This document shows, one piece after another, positions 13,871 through 20,045 of a stretch of 21,393 nucleotides of DNA (positions within the stretch are counted from its first letter, which is position 1; the number at the start of each line of letters is the position of its first letter). The notes below the pieces were generated by a model. The model was not told the DNA's origin. It did not search any database and was given only the letters and a program-made list of their open reading frames with translations. Position numbers and translations under genes: made by a program. The DNA is from a virus, in the IMG/VR virus record IMGVR_UViG_3300039191_000507, positions 1 to 21,393 of that record. The stretch is one strand, 5' to 3'.

Positions 13871-15331
13871 ATGGTAATACGTACATTCTTCGATAGAAAC
13901 AATACAATCATATATAATGATTTAACAAATACTGGTAAAAACCCAGTGGCAGAGCTATTTTATGGTGGTTCTGTAGGTGATGAAACTTATAGTAGATTCC
14001 TATTTCATTTCGATGAAAATAGGCTTAGAGAACTATATGCTAATCACACATTATGTGATTTATCTAAATTAACACATAAAATTAAAATGACCAACACTGG
14101 TTCATTTGATACTGATTTACTTGGTAAATCAACTTGTGGTGGTAAAGATAGAGCATGTTCTTTTGATTTAATATTATTTCAAATAAATCAAGATTGGGAT
14201 GAAGGTAATGGTTATGACTTCGGTAGTTGTGCGTTTCTAAGTCCTAGTTCAGCTTCAATAGCTACATGTCCATCTAATTGGGCCGATGCTCAAACTAATA
14301 TCCCATGGTCTGAATATGGTACTTATAGTGGGTCTAGTTCTGCGGTAACAATTACATCACAACACTTTGAAGAAGGTAATGAAAATCTAGAAATGGATGT
14401 TACTGAGATAGTTAACGGTATTATAACTGGTGATACCAACTATGGTTTTGGTATTGGTTTCCCTTCAAATTTAGAAGCTTTGGCTACAGATGATTTACAA
14501 TATGTTGGCTTCTTTACGAGACATACACAAACGTTCTATGAACCATTCTTAGAATCGGTATATGATAATCCAATTAGAGACGATAGAGCTAACTTTTACA
14601 TGGATAAAGTAAATAAACTTTATTTATATTCAAATATTGGTGGTGAACCAACATCACTTGATAATTTACCAGAACTTACAATTACAGATGCATTTGGAGA
14701 TGTTATTACAACATATAGCTCAGATACACTTAATTGTAGTGGCACTACGCTTACAGGGAGCGTTGTAAGCAACGTAACTTGTGTTTCTAAGGGTGTATAC
14801 TCAGCTGATGTATTTATCCCATCCTCAGCGTATCCAGAGGGCGATTGTACAGACTTTACAGATACTTGGTCAAATATATGCATTAATGGTGTTAAACGTC
14901 CAGATGTGGAGCTTGATTTCATTATTAAAGACCCTTCTGGTTATTACAACATTGGTAATAATGATGAGTTACCTAAAAAGTATGGTTTTAAAGTTACTGG
15001 TATTAAACAAGATGAAAGTATCAAACGTGGTGATGTTAGGAGAGTTAATGTAACTGCTAAAATACCATATACAATCAACCAATCAGAAATTATTGATAAC
15101 TTAGAATATAGATTATACGTTAAAGAGGGTCAAAACCAATTTACAGTAATCGACTTCCAAGATGTTAATAGAGCTTTCAATAGTAATTATTTCTATATTG
15201 ATACAGCAAGTCTGATTCCAAATAAATATTACATAGATGTTAAGGTTAAATCACATAACGAGGTTACTACATTATCAGAGGCTTTAAGCTTCAATATTGT
15301 TAGTCAATCTGAATCAAGAATTAGCCAATAA
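13871..15331 (+). CDS. putative beta-rich tail/virion protein, 486 aa
   Basis: I do not recognise the family. The protein is beta-rich and Ser/Thr/Gly/Asn-rich, typical of phage tail or fibre-related proteins. It opens VIRTFFDRNNTIIYNDLTNTGKNP and YSRFLFHFD, suggesting an N-terminal beta-sandwich resembling carbohydrate- or wall-binding modules. A middle segment (about 90-170) has several Cys residues. The C-terminal 180 residues contain repeated Ig-like strands (VELDFIIKDPSGYYNIG, RRVNVTAKIPYTI, YYIDVKVKSHNEV). No catalytic motif is visible. It follows the gp5-like gene and ends the plus-strand virion block, with a terminator right after it. The AT content and codon use match its neighbours. 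A baseplate-attached adhesin or tail-end protein is the best guess. Confidence 0.7.
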   Translation: MVIRTFFDRNNTIIYNDLTNTGKNPVAELFYGGSVGDETYSRFLFHFDENRLRELYANHTLCDLSKLTHKIKMTNTGSFDTDLLGKSTCGGKDRACSFDLILFQINQDWDEGNGYDFGSCAFLSPSSASIATCPSNWADAQTNIPWSEYGTYSGSSSAVTITSQHFEEGNENLEMDVTEIVNGIITGDTNYGFGIGFPSNLEALATDDLQYVGFFTRHTQTFYEPFLESVYDNPIRDDRANFYMDKVNKLYLYSNIGGEPTSLDNLPELTITDAFGDVITTYSSDTLNCSGTTLTGSVVSNVTCVSKGVYSADVFIPSSAYPEGDCTDFTDTWSNICINGVKRPDVELDFIIKDPSGYYNIGNNDELPKKYGFKVTGIKQDESIKRGDVRRVNVTAKIPYTINQSEIIDNLEYRLYVKEGQNQFTVIDFQDVNRAFNSNYFYIDTASLIPNKYYIDVKVKSHNEVTTLSEALSFNIVSQSESRISQ

Positions 15332-15345
15332 TTAAAAAACTTTTA

Positions 15346-15375
15346 AAATGGGGTTGACATTTAAAGCCCCTTTTA
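15346..15375 (+). terminator. intrinsic terminator after the virion gene block
   Basis: AAAATGGGG and GCCCCTTTT form a G/C stem extended by A/T pairs around a short loop, with TTTT following. It lies 15 bases after the 13871 gene stop. The loop overlaps the TTGACA of the next candidate promoter. The stem is short, so termination may be partial. Confidence 0.6.
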
Positions 15376-15384
15376 TTATATTAG
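15354..15384 (+). promoter_or_regulatory. host-type promoter upstream of the zinc-ribbon gene
   Basis: TTGACA at 15354-15359 is followed after 17 bases by TATATT (15377-15382), a near-consensus sigma70-type spacing. In the Bacteroidota view, TTG at 15354-15356 and TATATTAG at 15377-15384 are 20 bases apart, with one mismatch to TAnnTTTG. It would give a leader of about 100 bases before ATG 15498. Confidence 0.5.
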
Positions 15385-15412
15385 ACAAATCGTGATTGAT
15401 AAACCGTATTAG

Positions 15413-15445
15413 TCTTGAGTCGTTAATTCGGCTTTAGAACTTTTT
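15413..15445 (+). promoter_or_regulatory. leader hairpin with following U-run, possible attenuator
   Basis: TCTTGAGTCG (15413-15422) pairs with CGGCTTTAGA (15429-15438) around a TTAATT loop, with one T-T mismatch and two G-T wobbles. TTTTT follows at 15441-15445. This is in the long leader of the 15498 gene. It may be an attenuator or a translation-control element; the pairing is moderate. Confidence 0.3.
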
Positions 15446-15497
15446 AGGAAGTGAAAAGATTAGTACATTAATAACAACGCTTATTAAAAATTAAATT

Positions 15498-16355
15498 ATG
15501 AAACAAATAGCGGAATCTATGCCTACCGCAAATATCGCAGTGAACAAGAGTAGGTTAAAGATGTACAACAAAAAAAGCGATATACCGACCTTCTATCTAC
15601 AGAAAGGTCAAGAATTCCAAATTGAATTATTCAATTCAACAACGGATACTATCTTAGCAAAGATATCATTAAATAACAATCCAATAGCACAAGGTGGTTT
15701 AGTATTAAGACCAGGTGAGAGGGTATTCCTTGACCGTTACCTAGATGTGGCAAAGAAGTTTAAATTCGACACATATGAGGTAGCAAATTCAAAGGCAGCT
15801 CAAAAAGCAATTGAAGAAAATGGTGATTTTAAGGTTGAATTCTATAGAGAGGAACAACCAAGACCAATTTTAAAATTAAACCAACCTACAAGGAGTTATC
15901 CTTGGGACCCAAATCATTATCCAACATATGGTGGCACTTTTAATAATGGTGGTTATGCTCCAAATTCACTTACAAATATTGGTAGCAGTGGTCAAGCTAC
16001 TATGGATATGTTGGGAGATGTAGGTTCAGTAGCTACTGGCCAAGCAGCATCATTCAATGCCAACTTAAACCTTGATACACCTAAAAGTGCTCCTATACGC
16101 AAAAAAAGAAGTAAAAAGAGTAAATCGGTGGAAACAGGTAGGGTTGAACAAGGTCAAAACTCTGACCAAAAATTACAAACAATTGATAAAACTTTTGAAT
16201 ATATAGCGTTCCATACAATTGAATATAAATTATTACCTGTCTCACAGAAGGTTAATACAACAAACGATGTTAAATTCAAAAAGCATTGTGTTGAGTGTGG
16301 TGCAAAACAAAAACCAAAAAATAAGTTCTGCCCAAAGTGTGGGACTAAAATATAA
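15498..16355 (+). CDS. zinc-ribbon C-terminal protein, 285 aa
   Basis: A 285-residue protein of unnamed family. Residues ~25-120 form a folded alpha/beta or beta-sandwich domain (IPTFYLQKGQEFQIELF, VLRPGERVFLDRYLDVAKKF), with a style I associate with hypothetical proteins of large phages, though I cannot name one. A Gly/Asn/Pro-rich linker with WDPNHYPTYGGTFNNGG follows, then a Ser/Lys-rich basic stretch (KKRSKKSKS). The C-terminus is a zinc ribbon with Cys264-x2-Cys267 and Cys278-x2-Cys281. The zinc ribbon plus basic linker suggests binding to nucleic acid or to another protein, whereas the N-terminal part could be a virion decoration. It is preceded by a candidate promoter and followed by a strong terminator, so it forms its own transcription unit. 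Confidence 0.72.
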   Translation: MKQIAESMPTANIAVNKSRLKMYNKKSDIPTFYLQKGQEFQIELFNSTTDTILAKISLNNNPIAQGGLVLRPGERVFLDRYLDVAKKFKFDTYEVANSKAAQKAIEENGDFKVEFYREEQPRPILKLNQPTRSYPWDPNHYPTYGGTFNNGGYAPNSLTNIGSSGQATMDMLGDVGSVATGQAASFNANLNLDTPKSAPIRKKRSKKSKSVETGRVEQGQNSDQKLQTIDKTFEYIAFHTIEYKLLPVSQKVNTTNDVKFKKHCVECGAKQKPKNKFCPKCGTKI

Positions 16356-16378
16356 ATAATAAAATTAATCACGATATT

Positions 16379-16413
16379 AAATGGGAAGTTTCGAAACTTC
16401 CCATTTTTTTTTT
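16379..16413 (+). terminator. strong intrinsic terminator
   Basis: A 28-base perfect palindrome (16379-16406; each arm reads AAATGGGAAGTTTC) is followed by a run of ten T residues (16404-16413). It closes the zinc-ribbon gene unit. The last T lies two bases before a promoter-like TATATTTGC element, so terminator and next promoter are almost fused. Confidence 0.9.
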
Positions 16414-16414
16414 G

Positions 16415-16423
16415 TATATTTGC
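16415..16423 (+). promoter_or_regulatory. Bacteroidota-type -7 element TATATTTGC
   Basis: TATATTTG fits the Bacteroidota consensus TAnnTTTG and lies exactly 12 bases (measured from its first T) before ATG 16427. Unlike the sites at 16805 and 18141, no TTG lies 20 bases upstream; that position is inside the terminator palindrome. Confidence 0.5.
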
Positions 16424-16426
16424 ATT

Positions 16427-16795
16427 ATGATTGGTGATAAAATATATCAAATGACTTATGCTGATGGTGATAGTGATTGGTTTGATATCAATGGTGAGTA
16501 TCATAATCATAATATGGATAACCATCCAATCATTGATGAATATGGTACTAAGTCTTGGTATAAGCATGGTTTACTCCATCGTGAAGGAGATAAGCCAGCT
16601 ATTATACATGTCAATGGAACTATGGAATGGTATAAGCATGGTAAACACCATAGAGAATGTGGTCCAGCTGTGACTCATCCAAATGGAGAAATGCATTGGT
16701 ATCAGCATGGTAAACGCCATCGTGAAGATGGGCCAGCTGTTATACTTCTTACTGGGACTGAATATTGGTTTAAAGATGGTGAATTAATTAATTAA
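16427..16795 (+). CDS. MORN-like/YwqK-type repeat protein, 122 aa
   Basis: A 122-residue protein made of tandem 23-24-residue units of the form W-Y-x-H-G-x-x-H-R-E-x-G-P-A-V-x-x-x-x-x-G. Three units are clear (Trp at residues 44, 68 and 91); a degenerate first one has Trp18 and a partial last one has Trp114. Similar repeats occur in many phage and bacterial proteins, often annotated MORN-like or YwqK-like. They fold as beta-hairpin stacks, and no catalytic site is known. ATG 16427 is preferred over an upstream TTG in the promoter. With the -7 element 12 bases upstream, the message would be leaderless or nearly so. A strong terminator precedes it, so it is probably expressed early by host polymerase. 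Confidence 0.78.
   Translation: MIGDKIYQMTYADGDSDWFDINGEYHNHNMDNHPIIDEYGTKSWYKHGLLHREGDKPAIIHVNGTMEWYKHGKHHRECGPAVTHPNGEMHWYQHGKRHREDGPAVILLTGTEYWFKDGELIN
16478..16795 (+). repeat. tandem WYxHGxxHRExGPA protein-coding repeats
   Basis: The Trp codons of successive units start at 16478 (degenerate), 16556, 16628, 16697 and 16766, so the three clear units have periods of 72, 69 and 69 bases. DNA identity is visible too: TGGTATAAGCATGGT occurs at 16556 and 16628 and, with one change (cag for aag), at 16697. Confidence 0.8.
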
Positions 16796-16804
16796 TTAAA
16801 ATAC

Positions 16805-16835
16805 TTGTATAATACCAAAAAATTTTGTACATTTG
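16805..16835 (+). promoter_or_regulatory. Bacteroidota-type promoter, TTG-N20-TACATTTG
   Basis: TTG at 16805-16807, inside ATACTTGT, is followed after exactly 20 bases by TACATTTG (16828-16835), fitting TTG-N20-TAnnTTTG. The ATG of a 41-codon frame follows 4 bases after the element. The minus-strand site at 18111-18141 has the same ATACTTGT and the same spacing. Confidence 0.65.
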
Positions 16836-16839
16836 CAAT

Positions 16840-16965
16840 ATGAAACGCGAATTGAATCCAGAAGGGTGGCACGAGATAACCACTGTGAAGGTTAAAAATA
16901 TAGTACGTAATTTCAGTAGTAATGAAATTTGGGTTAAACTTCATTATGATGACCCCAAGAGGTAA
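16840..16965 (+). CDS. small ORF directly after promoter (41 aa)
   Basis: A 41-codon frame starts at ATG 16840, four bases after a Bacteroidota -7 element, and ends at TAA 16963-16965. The product (starting MKRELNPEGWHEITTVKVKN, ending KLHYDDPKR) has no family I know. Support comes from the precise promoter-to-ATG spacing, shared with the genes at 16427 and 18106, and from the overlap with the zinc-ribbon gene that follows. It could be a leader peptide controlling that gene or a small phage protein. Without the promoter it would not be convincing. Confidence 0.5.
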   Translation: MKRELNPEGWHEITTVKVKNIVRNFSSNEIWVKLHYDDPKR

Positions 16966-17137
16966 AAAACTTAAAGGTCGAAAAGAATGTAAATCTTGTG
17001 GTACTAATTTTAAAGATTCTGGTTCAGACGTTGCACTAGCATTCACTAACAAGGGTAATAAAATTCTATGTCAAGGATGTACTGATTATTTTGAAGGTGA
17101 AGGAATTGATATAATAATACGAAAAACTGATGGGTAA
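16946..17137 (+). CDS. small CxxC-CxxC zinc-ribbon protein (63 aa)
   Basis: From ATG 16946 this is a 63-residue protein with Cys15-x2-Cys18 and Cys42-x2-Cys45, the two knuckles of a zinc ribbon, preceded by a basic start (TPRGKKLKGRKECKSCG). It probably binds nucleic acid or a protein partner such as RNA polymerase. ATG 16946 (or the next codon, 16949) lies inside the end of the 41-codon frame; an earlier in-frame ATG at 16922 would add eight residues. The last bases overlap the next start (ATGGGTAA), so translation is coupled. Small zinc-ribbon proteins of phage are often host-takeover or transcription factors, but this role is not shown. Confidence 0.65.
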   Translation: MMTPRGKKLKGRKECKSCGTNFKDSGSDVALAFTNKGNKILCQGCTDYFEGEGIDIIIRKTDG

Positions 17138-17378
17138 ACCAACTATAAAATGTGAGAGAGTGTTTAATTACACACATGATGATACAGCAATTAAAATTGT
17201 CATGTTACATTCAGATACATTTGTTTGGATGCAATATGGTCCAAATGAAGGTAGCTCTTGTGACATTGAGGTATGTAAACAATATACTAAAAAAGAAATA
17301 CAGTCTATGGTTTCATTTTTCGAACCTTTAGGTTCAATTGAAGCTATTGAATTATTTAATAAATTTGTAAACACATAA
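17130..17378 (+). CDS. hypothetical protein, 82 aa
   Basis: An 82-residue protein of unknown family. It reads as a compact alpha/beta protein: KCERVFNYTHDDTAIKIVML, TFVWMQYGPNEGSSCDIEV, then helices KKEIQSMVSFFEPLGS and IEAIELFNKFV. It contains three Cys residues but no paired CxxC. Its ATG overlaps the preceding stop by 8 bases (ATGGGTAA). The next gene begins 10 bases later. It belongs to the small-gene cluster between two terminators and is likely a phage early or accessory protein. Confidence 0.6.
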   Translation: MGKPTIKCERVFNYTHDDTAIKIVMLHSDTFVWMQYGPNEGSSCDIEVCKQYTKKEIQSMVSFFEPLGSIEAIELFNKFVNT

Positions 17379-17388
17379 AATATAATAC

Positions 17389-17628
17389 ATGAAAAGAATA
17401 ACATTTCATTTAACTAACGTTAAACCAATACTCGTAACTACTAAAACTTTTAATAAAAGTACTGAGAAATACGACTACACAAAGAAGAAGAAAACGATTA
17501 CTACAGTTTCGTTTGAGTGCAAAACTGAGGAAGAAGGTTTATCATACATGAACAACTATGTTGATGATAAGCAAAAGAAAGAAAAGTCTATTGAAGTAAC
17601 TAAACATTACTTCTCAAATATACTATAA
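17389..17628 (+). CDS. hypothetical basic protein, 79 aa
   Basis: A 79-residue Lys- and Thr-rich protein. The N-terminal half is predicted beta (RITFHLTNVKPILVTTKTF), followed by a lysine-rich turn (TKKKKTITTVSFEC) and an acidic helix (EEEGLSYMNNYVDDKQKKEK). No family is recognised. It starts 10 bases after the preceding gene with an A/T-rich leader and no Shine-Dalgarno. It is the last plus-strand gene before the shared palindromic terminator. Confidence 0.6.
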   Translation: MKRITFHLTNVKPILVTTKTFNKSTEKYDYTKKKKTITTVSFECKTEEEGLSYMNNYVDDKQKKEKSIEVTKHYFSNIL

Positions 17629-17632
17629 AAAG

Positions 17633-17656
17633 AAAGGCCCATATGGGCCTTTTTTA
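17633..17656. terminator. bidirectional intrinsic terminator
   Basis: AAAGGCCCATATGGGCCTTT (17633-17652) is a perfect 20-base palindrome with T residues following on the plus strand and A residues before it. It can stop transcription from the plus-strand small-gene cluster and from the minus-strand gene ending at 17654. Confidence 0.9.
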
Positions 17657-18106
17657 TTTTATCTTTATTAATTCGATTAAATCCTTTCTTTCTTGTTTAG
17701 ATTGCTCCAACATATCCATAGTTGGTTCTATAAGTGTAGTACCATCTGTAAGATGATTACTATAAAATAGATACTTATTCCAATAATAAGCTTCTTTAGT
17801 TAATGAATAGGTATATTCTAATAACCAATTACTTCTTGCAATACCATCTAATTTCTTACAACCTAACGATTCATACATTATTAGGTTATGATTTGCATTA
17901 TCATATAATTTATATATAACCTTCCTAGTGATATTTGGAAACCATATATGTTCACCATTATCATCAGTAGCAGTATTCATTGAAGTATCTAGAAATGTCT
18001 CACCCAATTTAACAGAAATAATATCGAAAACGTCACGATATCCAATTACTTGTTCGGTTACTTCTTTAGATAGTTTTTTTATTTCTTCATCATCTTTATC
18101 ACTCAT
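17654..18106 (-). CDS. hypothetical protein, 150 aa
   Basis: A 150-residue, mostly helical, charged protein of unknown family, without membrane segments. The N-terminus is acidic/basic (MSDKDDEEIKKLSKEVTEQV). The middle has an aromatic-rich part (HIWFPNITRKVIYKLYDN, then SNWLLEYTYSLTKEAYYWNKYLFYS), and the end is a charged helix (LEQSKQERKDLIELIKIK). Its ATG follows a -7 element (TATATTTG) by 4 bases, and a TTG box lies 20 bases upstream of that. The gene therefore looks independently transcribed by host-type polymerase rather than being read through from the capsid gene, which ends upstream at a terminator. It converges with the plus-strand cluster at a shared terminator. Confidence 0.72.
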   Translation of the reverse strand: MSDKDDEEIKKLSKEVTEQVIGYRDVFDIISVKLGETFLDTSMNTATDDNGEHIWFPNITRKVIYKLYDNANHNLIMYESLGCKKLDGIARSNWLLEYTYSLTKEAYYWNKYLFYSNHLTDGTTLIEPTMDMLEQSKQERKDLIELIKIK

Positions 18107-18110
18107 AACA

Positions 18111-18141
18111 CAAATATACTATAAAACAACTTGTACGACAA
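18111..18141 (-). promoter_or_regulatory. Bacteroidota-type promoter, TTG-N20-TATATTTG (minus)
   Basis: On the minus strand TTG (18141-18139, inside ATACTTGT) is followed after 20 bases by TATATTTG (18118-18111), and the ATG at 18106 begins 4 bases later. The element, spacing and ATG distance equal those of the plus-strand site at 16805-16835. Confidence 0.7.
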
Positions 18142-18152
18142 GTATATAAAAC

Positions 18153-18183
18153 AAAAAAGCCCTCGCAATGCGAAGGCTTTTTA
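18153..18183 (-). terminator. intrinsic terminator downstream of the capsid gene
   Basis: On the minus strand AAAAAGCC, a bulge, then TCGC form a stem around ATT with GCGA and GGCTTTTTT (one A-C mismatch), followed by T residues. It begins 25 bases after the capsid stop and ends just before the promoter of the 18106 gene. The plus strand also has a T-run, so it could act both ways. Confidence 0.8.
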
Positions 18184-18207
18184 TATATAGAATATTAATT
18201 ATTCAGA

Positions 18208-20007
18208 TTATCTCAACTCGTTAATGTTGAATGTTGGAATACCATCAACTTTAATATGACCGTAGAATCTGTTGTTAACAACTTTCTTAGCATATCTTGT
18301 CATGATACCCTTCACTGGAGCGAAGTTGAATGGGTTGTACATTGTAGGTGTAAGTTGCATTGGCACGTATGGTGCGTAGATGTAACCTGTGTCTAACAAC
18401 GACTTACCTTTGTGACCGATAATCATTGAGTTAGCTGGAGCGTAAGGGTCTCTAAATACTTGGTATCTACCAGATAATGAACCTACTCTCTCAATACCCA
18501 TGTTGTATTGGTCTTGCTCTGGTGAAGCATCACTTACGTGGAAGTACTCTAAGTCATCGAATACCGCTGAAATTTCAGAAGATACTACGATAAAGTTTGC
18601 ACCACCTCTAAGTGTTGACTTGTGAATCTGAGCTGAAACTTGGTTAATCTTAGTGATTAACGTTTGATTCCACTCTTTCTGTGTATATGGTGAAGCGGCA
18701 GAAGAAGCTTTTCTCCATCCGTTGTAATCCCATCTTAGTTGCCATGCAGCAGCCTTTCTGATATCTCTAAGGATTTCCCTATCAATTTCCGCAGCTACTT
18801 GCTCTGAAAGCATTGCTGTCAATTCAGCCTCAGCATCAATGTTGTGGAATGCACTAACATCTTGCGCTAATTCTGGAGACCATGTTGCTCTCAATTTTCT
18901 TTCTTCAACAGAAACAACTACCTCGTCAAGCTTAAATGAAACTTCACCAAGTTCAGTTTCTAACTCTAAAGATGCGTATTCTGCCCAAGATACGATAAAT
19001 TTACTCTCAGTAAACGCAGTTGCAGCAGATGCAACAGCACCGATGTAACCATCGTAAGTTGAAGTAGTCACAGCTGGGTGTGAAAGGTCTAACTCAAGGT
19101 AAAGGTCACCCAAAGAGTCACAGATGTCATCGTAAGATACGATTCCTTTTCCGTACTTTTGTGTTACCAATCTGAATGGAATTTCAGCATCACCCGCGAT
19201 GATTGTTTCACCGTCTGGGTCAAGGATATCAGAAGATGCACCTTCAACAACTTTCAATGAAGCCAAGAATGACTCAGTGTCCATGTTGTGACCGTCAGGT
19301 CCAGTTAATCTACCTTTATCGTTACCAGCACCTCCAGTAAATCCAGAAACTCTCAAAATAAGGTTTCTAAGTGTACCATCAGTTGCTAATGGTGAGTTAG
19401 AAGCATCAGCTTGGTCTGTAAATGTACCGCCTTTCCCTAGGGTTACGATAACATCAGAACCAGTTGTAATTGTAATTTCTCCTTTTGAAAGGTCAAATAG
19501 ACCATCGTTATAGAAGATATCATACAAGTTCTTCGCTTGGTATTGCGTTAAAGCACAACCAGCTCCAGCAGTAACACAGTCTGGAAGGTGTTCACCAGCC
19601 ATTGATGTGTGTGCAGAGTACTGAGCCCCATCGTTATATGGGTCACCAGCGTTACCGTTAGCGTCTACTCTTGATGATGTTTGTGGTACGAAGAAGAACA
19701 ATTTACCAATAGGCATGTTCATTGCTTGTACAGATACGATATCATTCGCCAATAATTTAGAGAATACTCTTCTCACGATTGGGAATACTACAGTTTCGAA
19801 TGACCCAGAAGAGTCTGCTGTAGTTGATTCGTTTAGTAAGTGAGAAGCCTCGTTCTCATAAAGCTGAGCGATGTTCTCCTTAACGTGTCCTTTAAGACCT
19901 TCTAGGAATCCTAGTCCTTCCCATTTTTCTTGCACTTGCGAACGCACTTGCTTCATGTGATTTAGACCAATATTACCTACTTGTCCAGAAGTTAATAAGT
20001 GTGACAT
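18208..20007 (-). CDS. major capsid protein, T4 gp23-like
   Basis: A 599-residue homologue of T4 gp23. Alignable landmarks are VRRVFSKLLANDIVSVQAM (~78-96; T4 has a VRRAIPNLIAFDICGVQPM text), WSPELAQDVSAFHNIDAEAEL (~389-409) and AAEIDREILRDI, and near the C-terminus GHKGKSLLDTGYIYAPYV plus FNFAPVKGIMTRYAKK. The N-terminal ~60 residues form the delta region. LNEST at 58-62 fits the T4 prohead-protease rule (L-x-E, then a small residue) at the position of the gp23 cut, so Ser61 is the likely mature N-terminus. It exceeds T4 gp23 (521 residues); most extra length is in a middle region (about 110-330) that may hold an insertion or decoration domain. It lies directly after the scaffold gene, as in T4, with a terminator downstream. 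Confidence 0.95.
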   Translation of the reverse strand: MSHLLTSGQVGNIGLNHMKQVRSQVQEKWEGLGFLEGLKGHVKENIAQLYENEASHLLNESTTADSSGSFETVVFPIVRRVFSKLLANDIVSVQAMNMPIGKLFFFVPQTSSRVDANGNAGDPYNDGAQYSAHTSMAGEHLPDCVTAGAGCALTQYQAKNLYDIFYNDGLFDLSKGEITITTGSDVIVTLGKGGTFTDQADASNSPLATDGTLRNLILRVSGFTGGAGNDKGRLTGPDGHNMDTESFLASLKVVEGASSDILDPDGETIIAGDAEIPFRLVTQKYGKGIVSYDDICDSLGDLYLELDLSHPAVTTSTYDGYIGAVASAATAFTESKFIVSWAEYASLELETELGEVSFKLDEVVVSVEERKLRATWSPELAQDVSAFHNIDAEAELTAMLSEQVAAEIDREILRDIRKAAAWQLRWDYNGWRKASSAASPYTQKEWNQTLITKINQVSAQIHKSTLRGGANFIVVSSEISAVFDDLEYFHVSDASPEQDQYNMGIERVGSLSGRYQVFRDPYAPANSMIIGHKGKSLLDTGYIYAPYVPMQLTPTMYNPFNFAPVKGIMTRYAKKVVNNRFYGHIKVDGIPTFNINELR

Positions 20008-20030
20008 AATTTATTTGTTTTTAGTCAATT

Positions 20031-20041
20031 TATTTATTATA
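20031..20041 (-). promoter_or_regulatory. TATAATAAATA, possible late promoter before the capsid gene
   Basis: The 38-base gap between scaffold and capsid genes contains TATAATAAATA on the minus strand, about 23 bases before the capsid ATG. It resembles the T4 late octamer and the TATAATAA at 13855, but in such AT-rich DNA it is a weak call. Confidence 0.3.
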
Positions 20042-20045
20042 TTGA

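Noticed and set aside
15385-15497. A tRNA gene in the leader before 15498
   Set aside because: No T-loop (GTTCRA), no acceptor stem and no CCA-compatible end could be drawn; only the hairpin at 15413-15438 is visible.
17358-17366. TAAATTTGT before the 17389 gene as a fourth Bacteroidota promoter
   Set aside because: It lies in codons of the preceding gene (Asn-Lys-Phe-Val), the offset to ATG differs from the other three and no TTG box was found at 20 bases.
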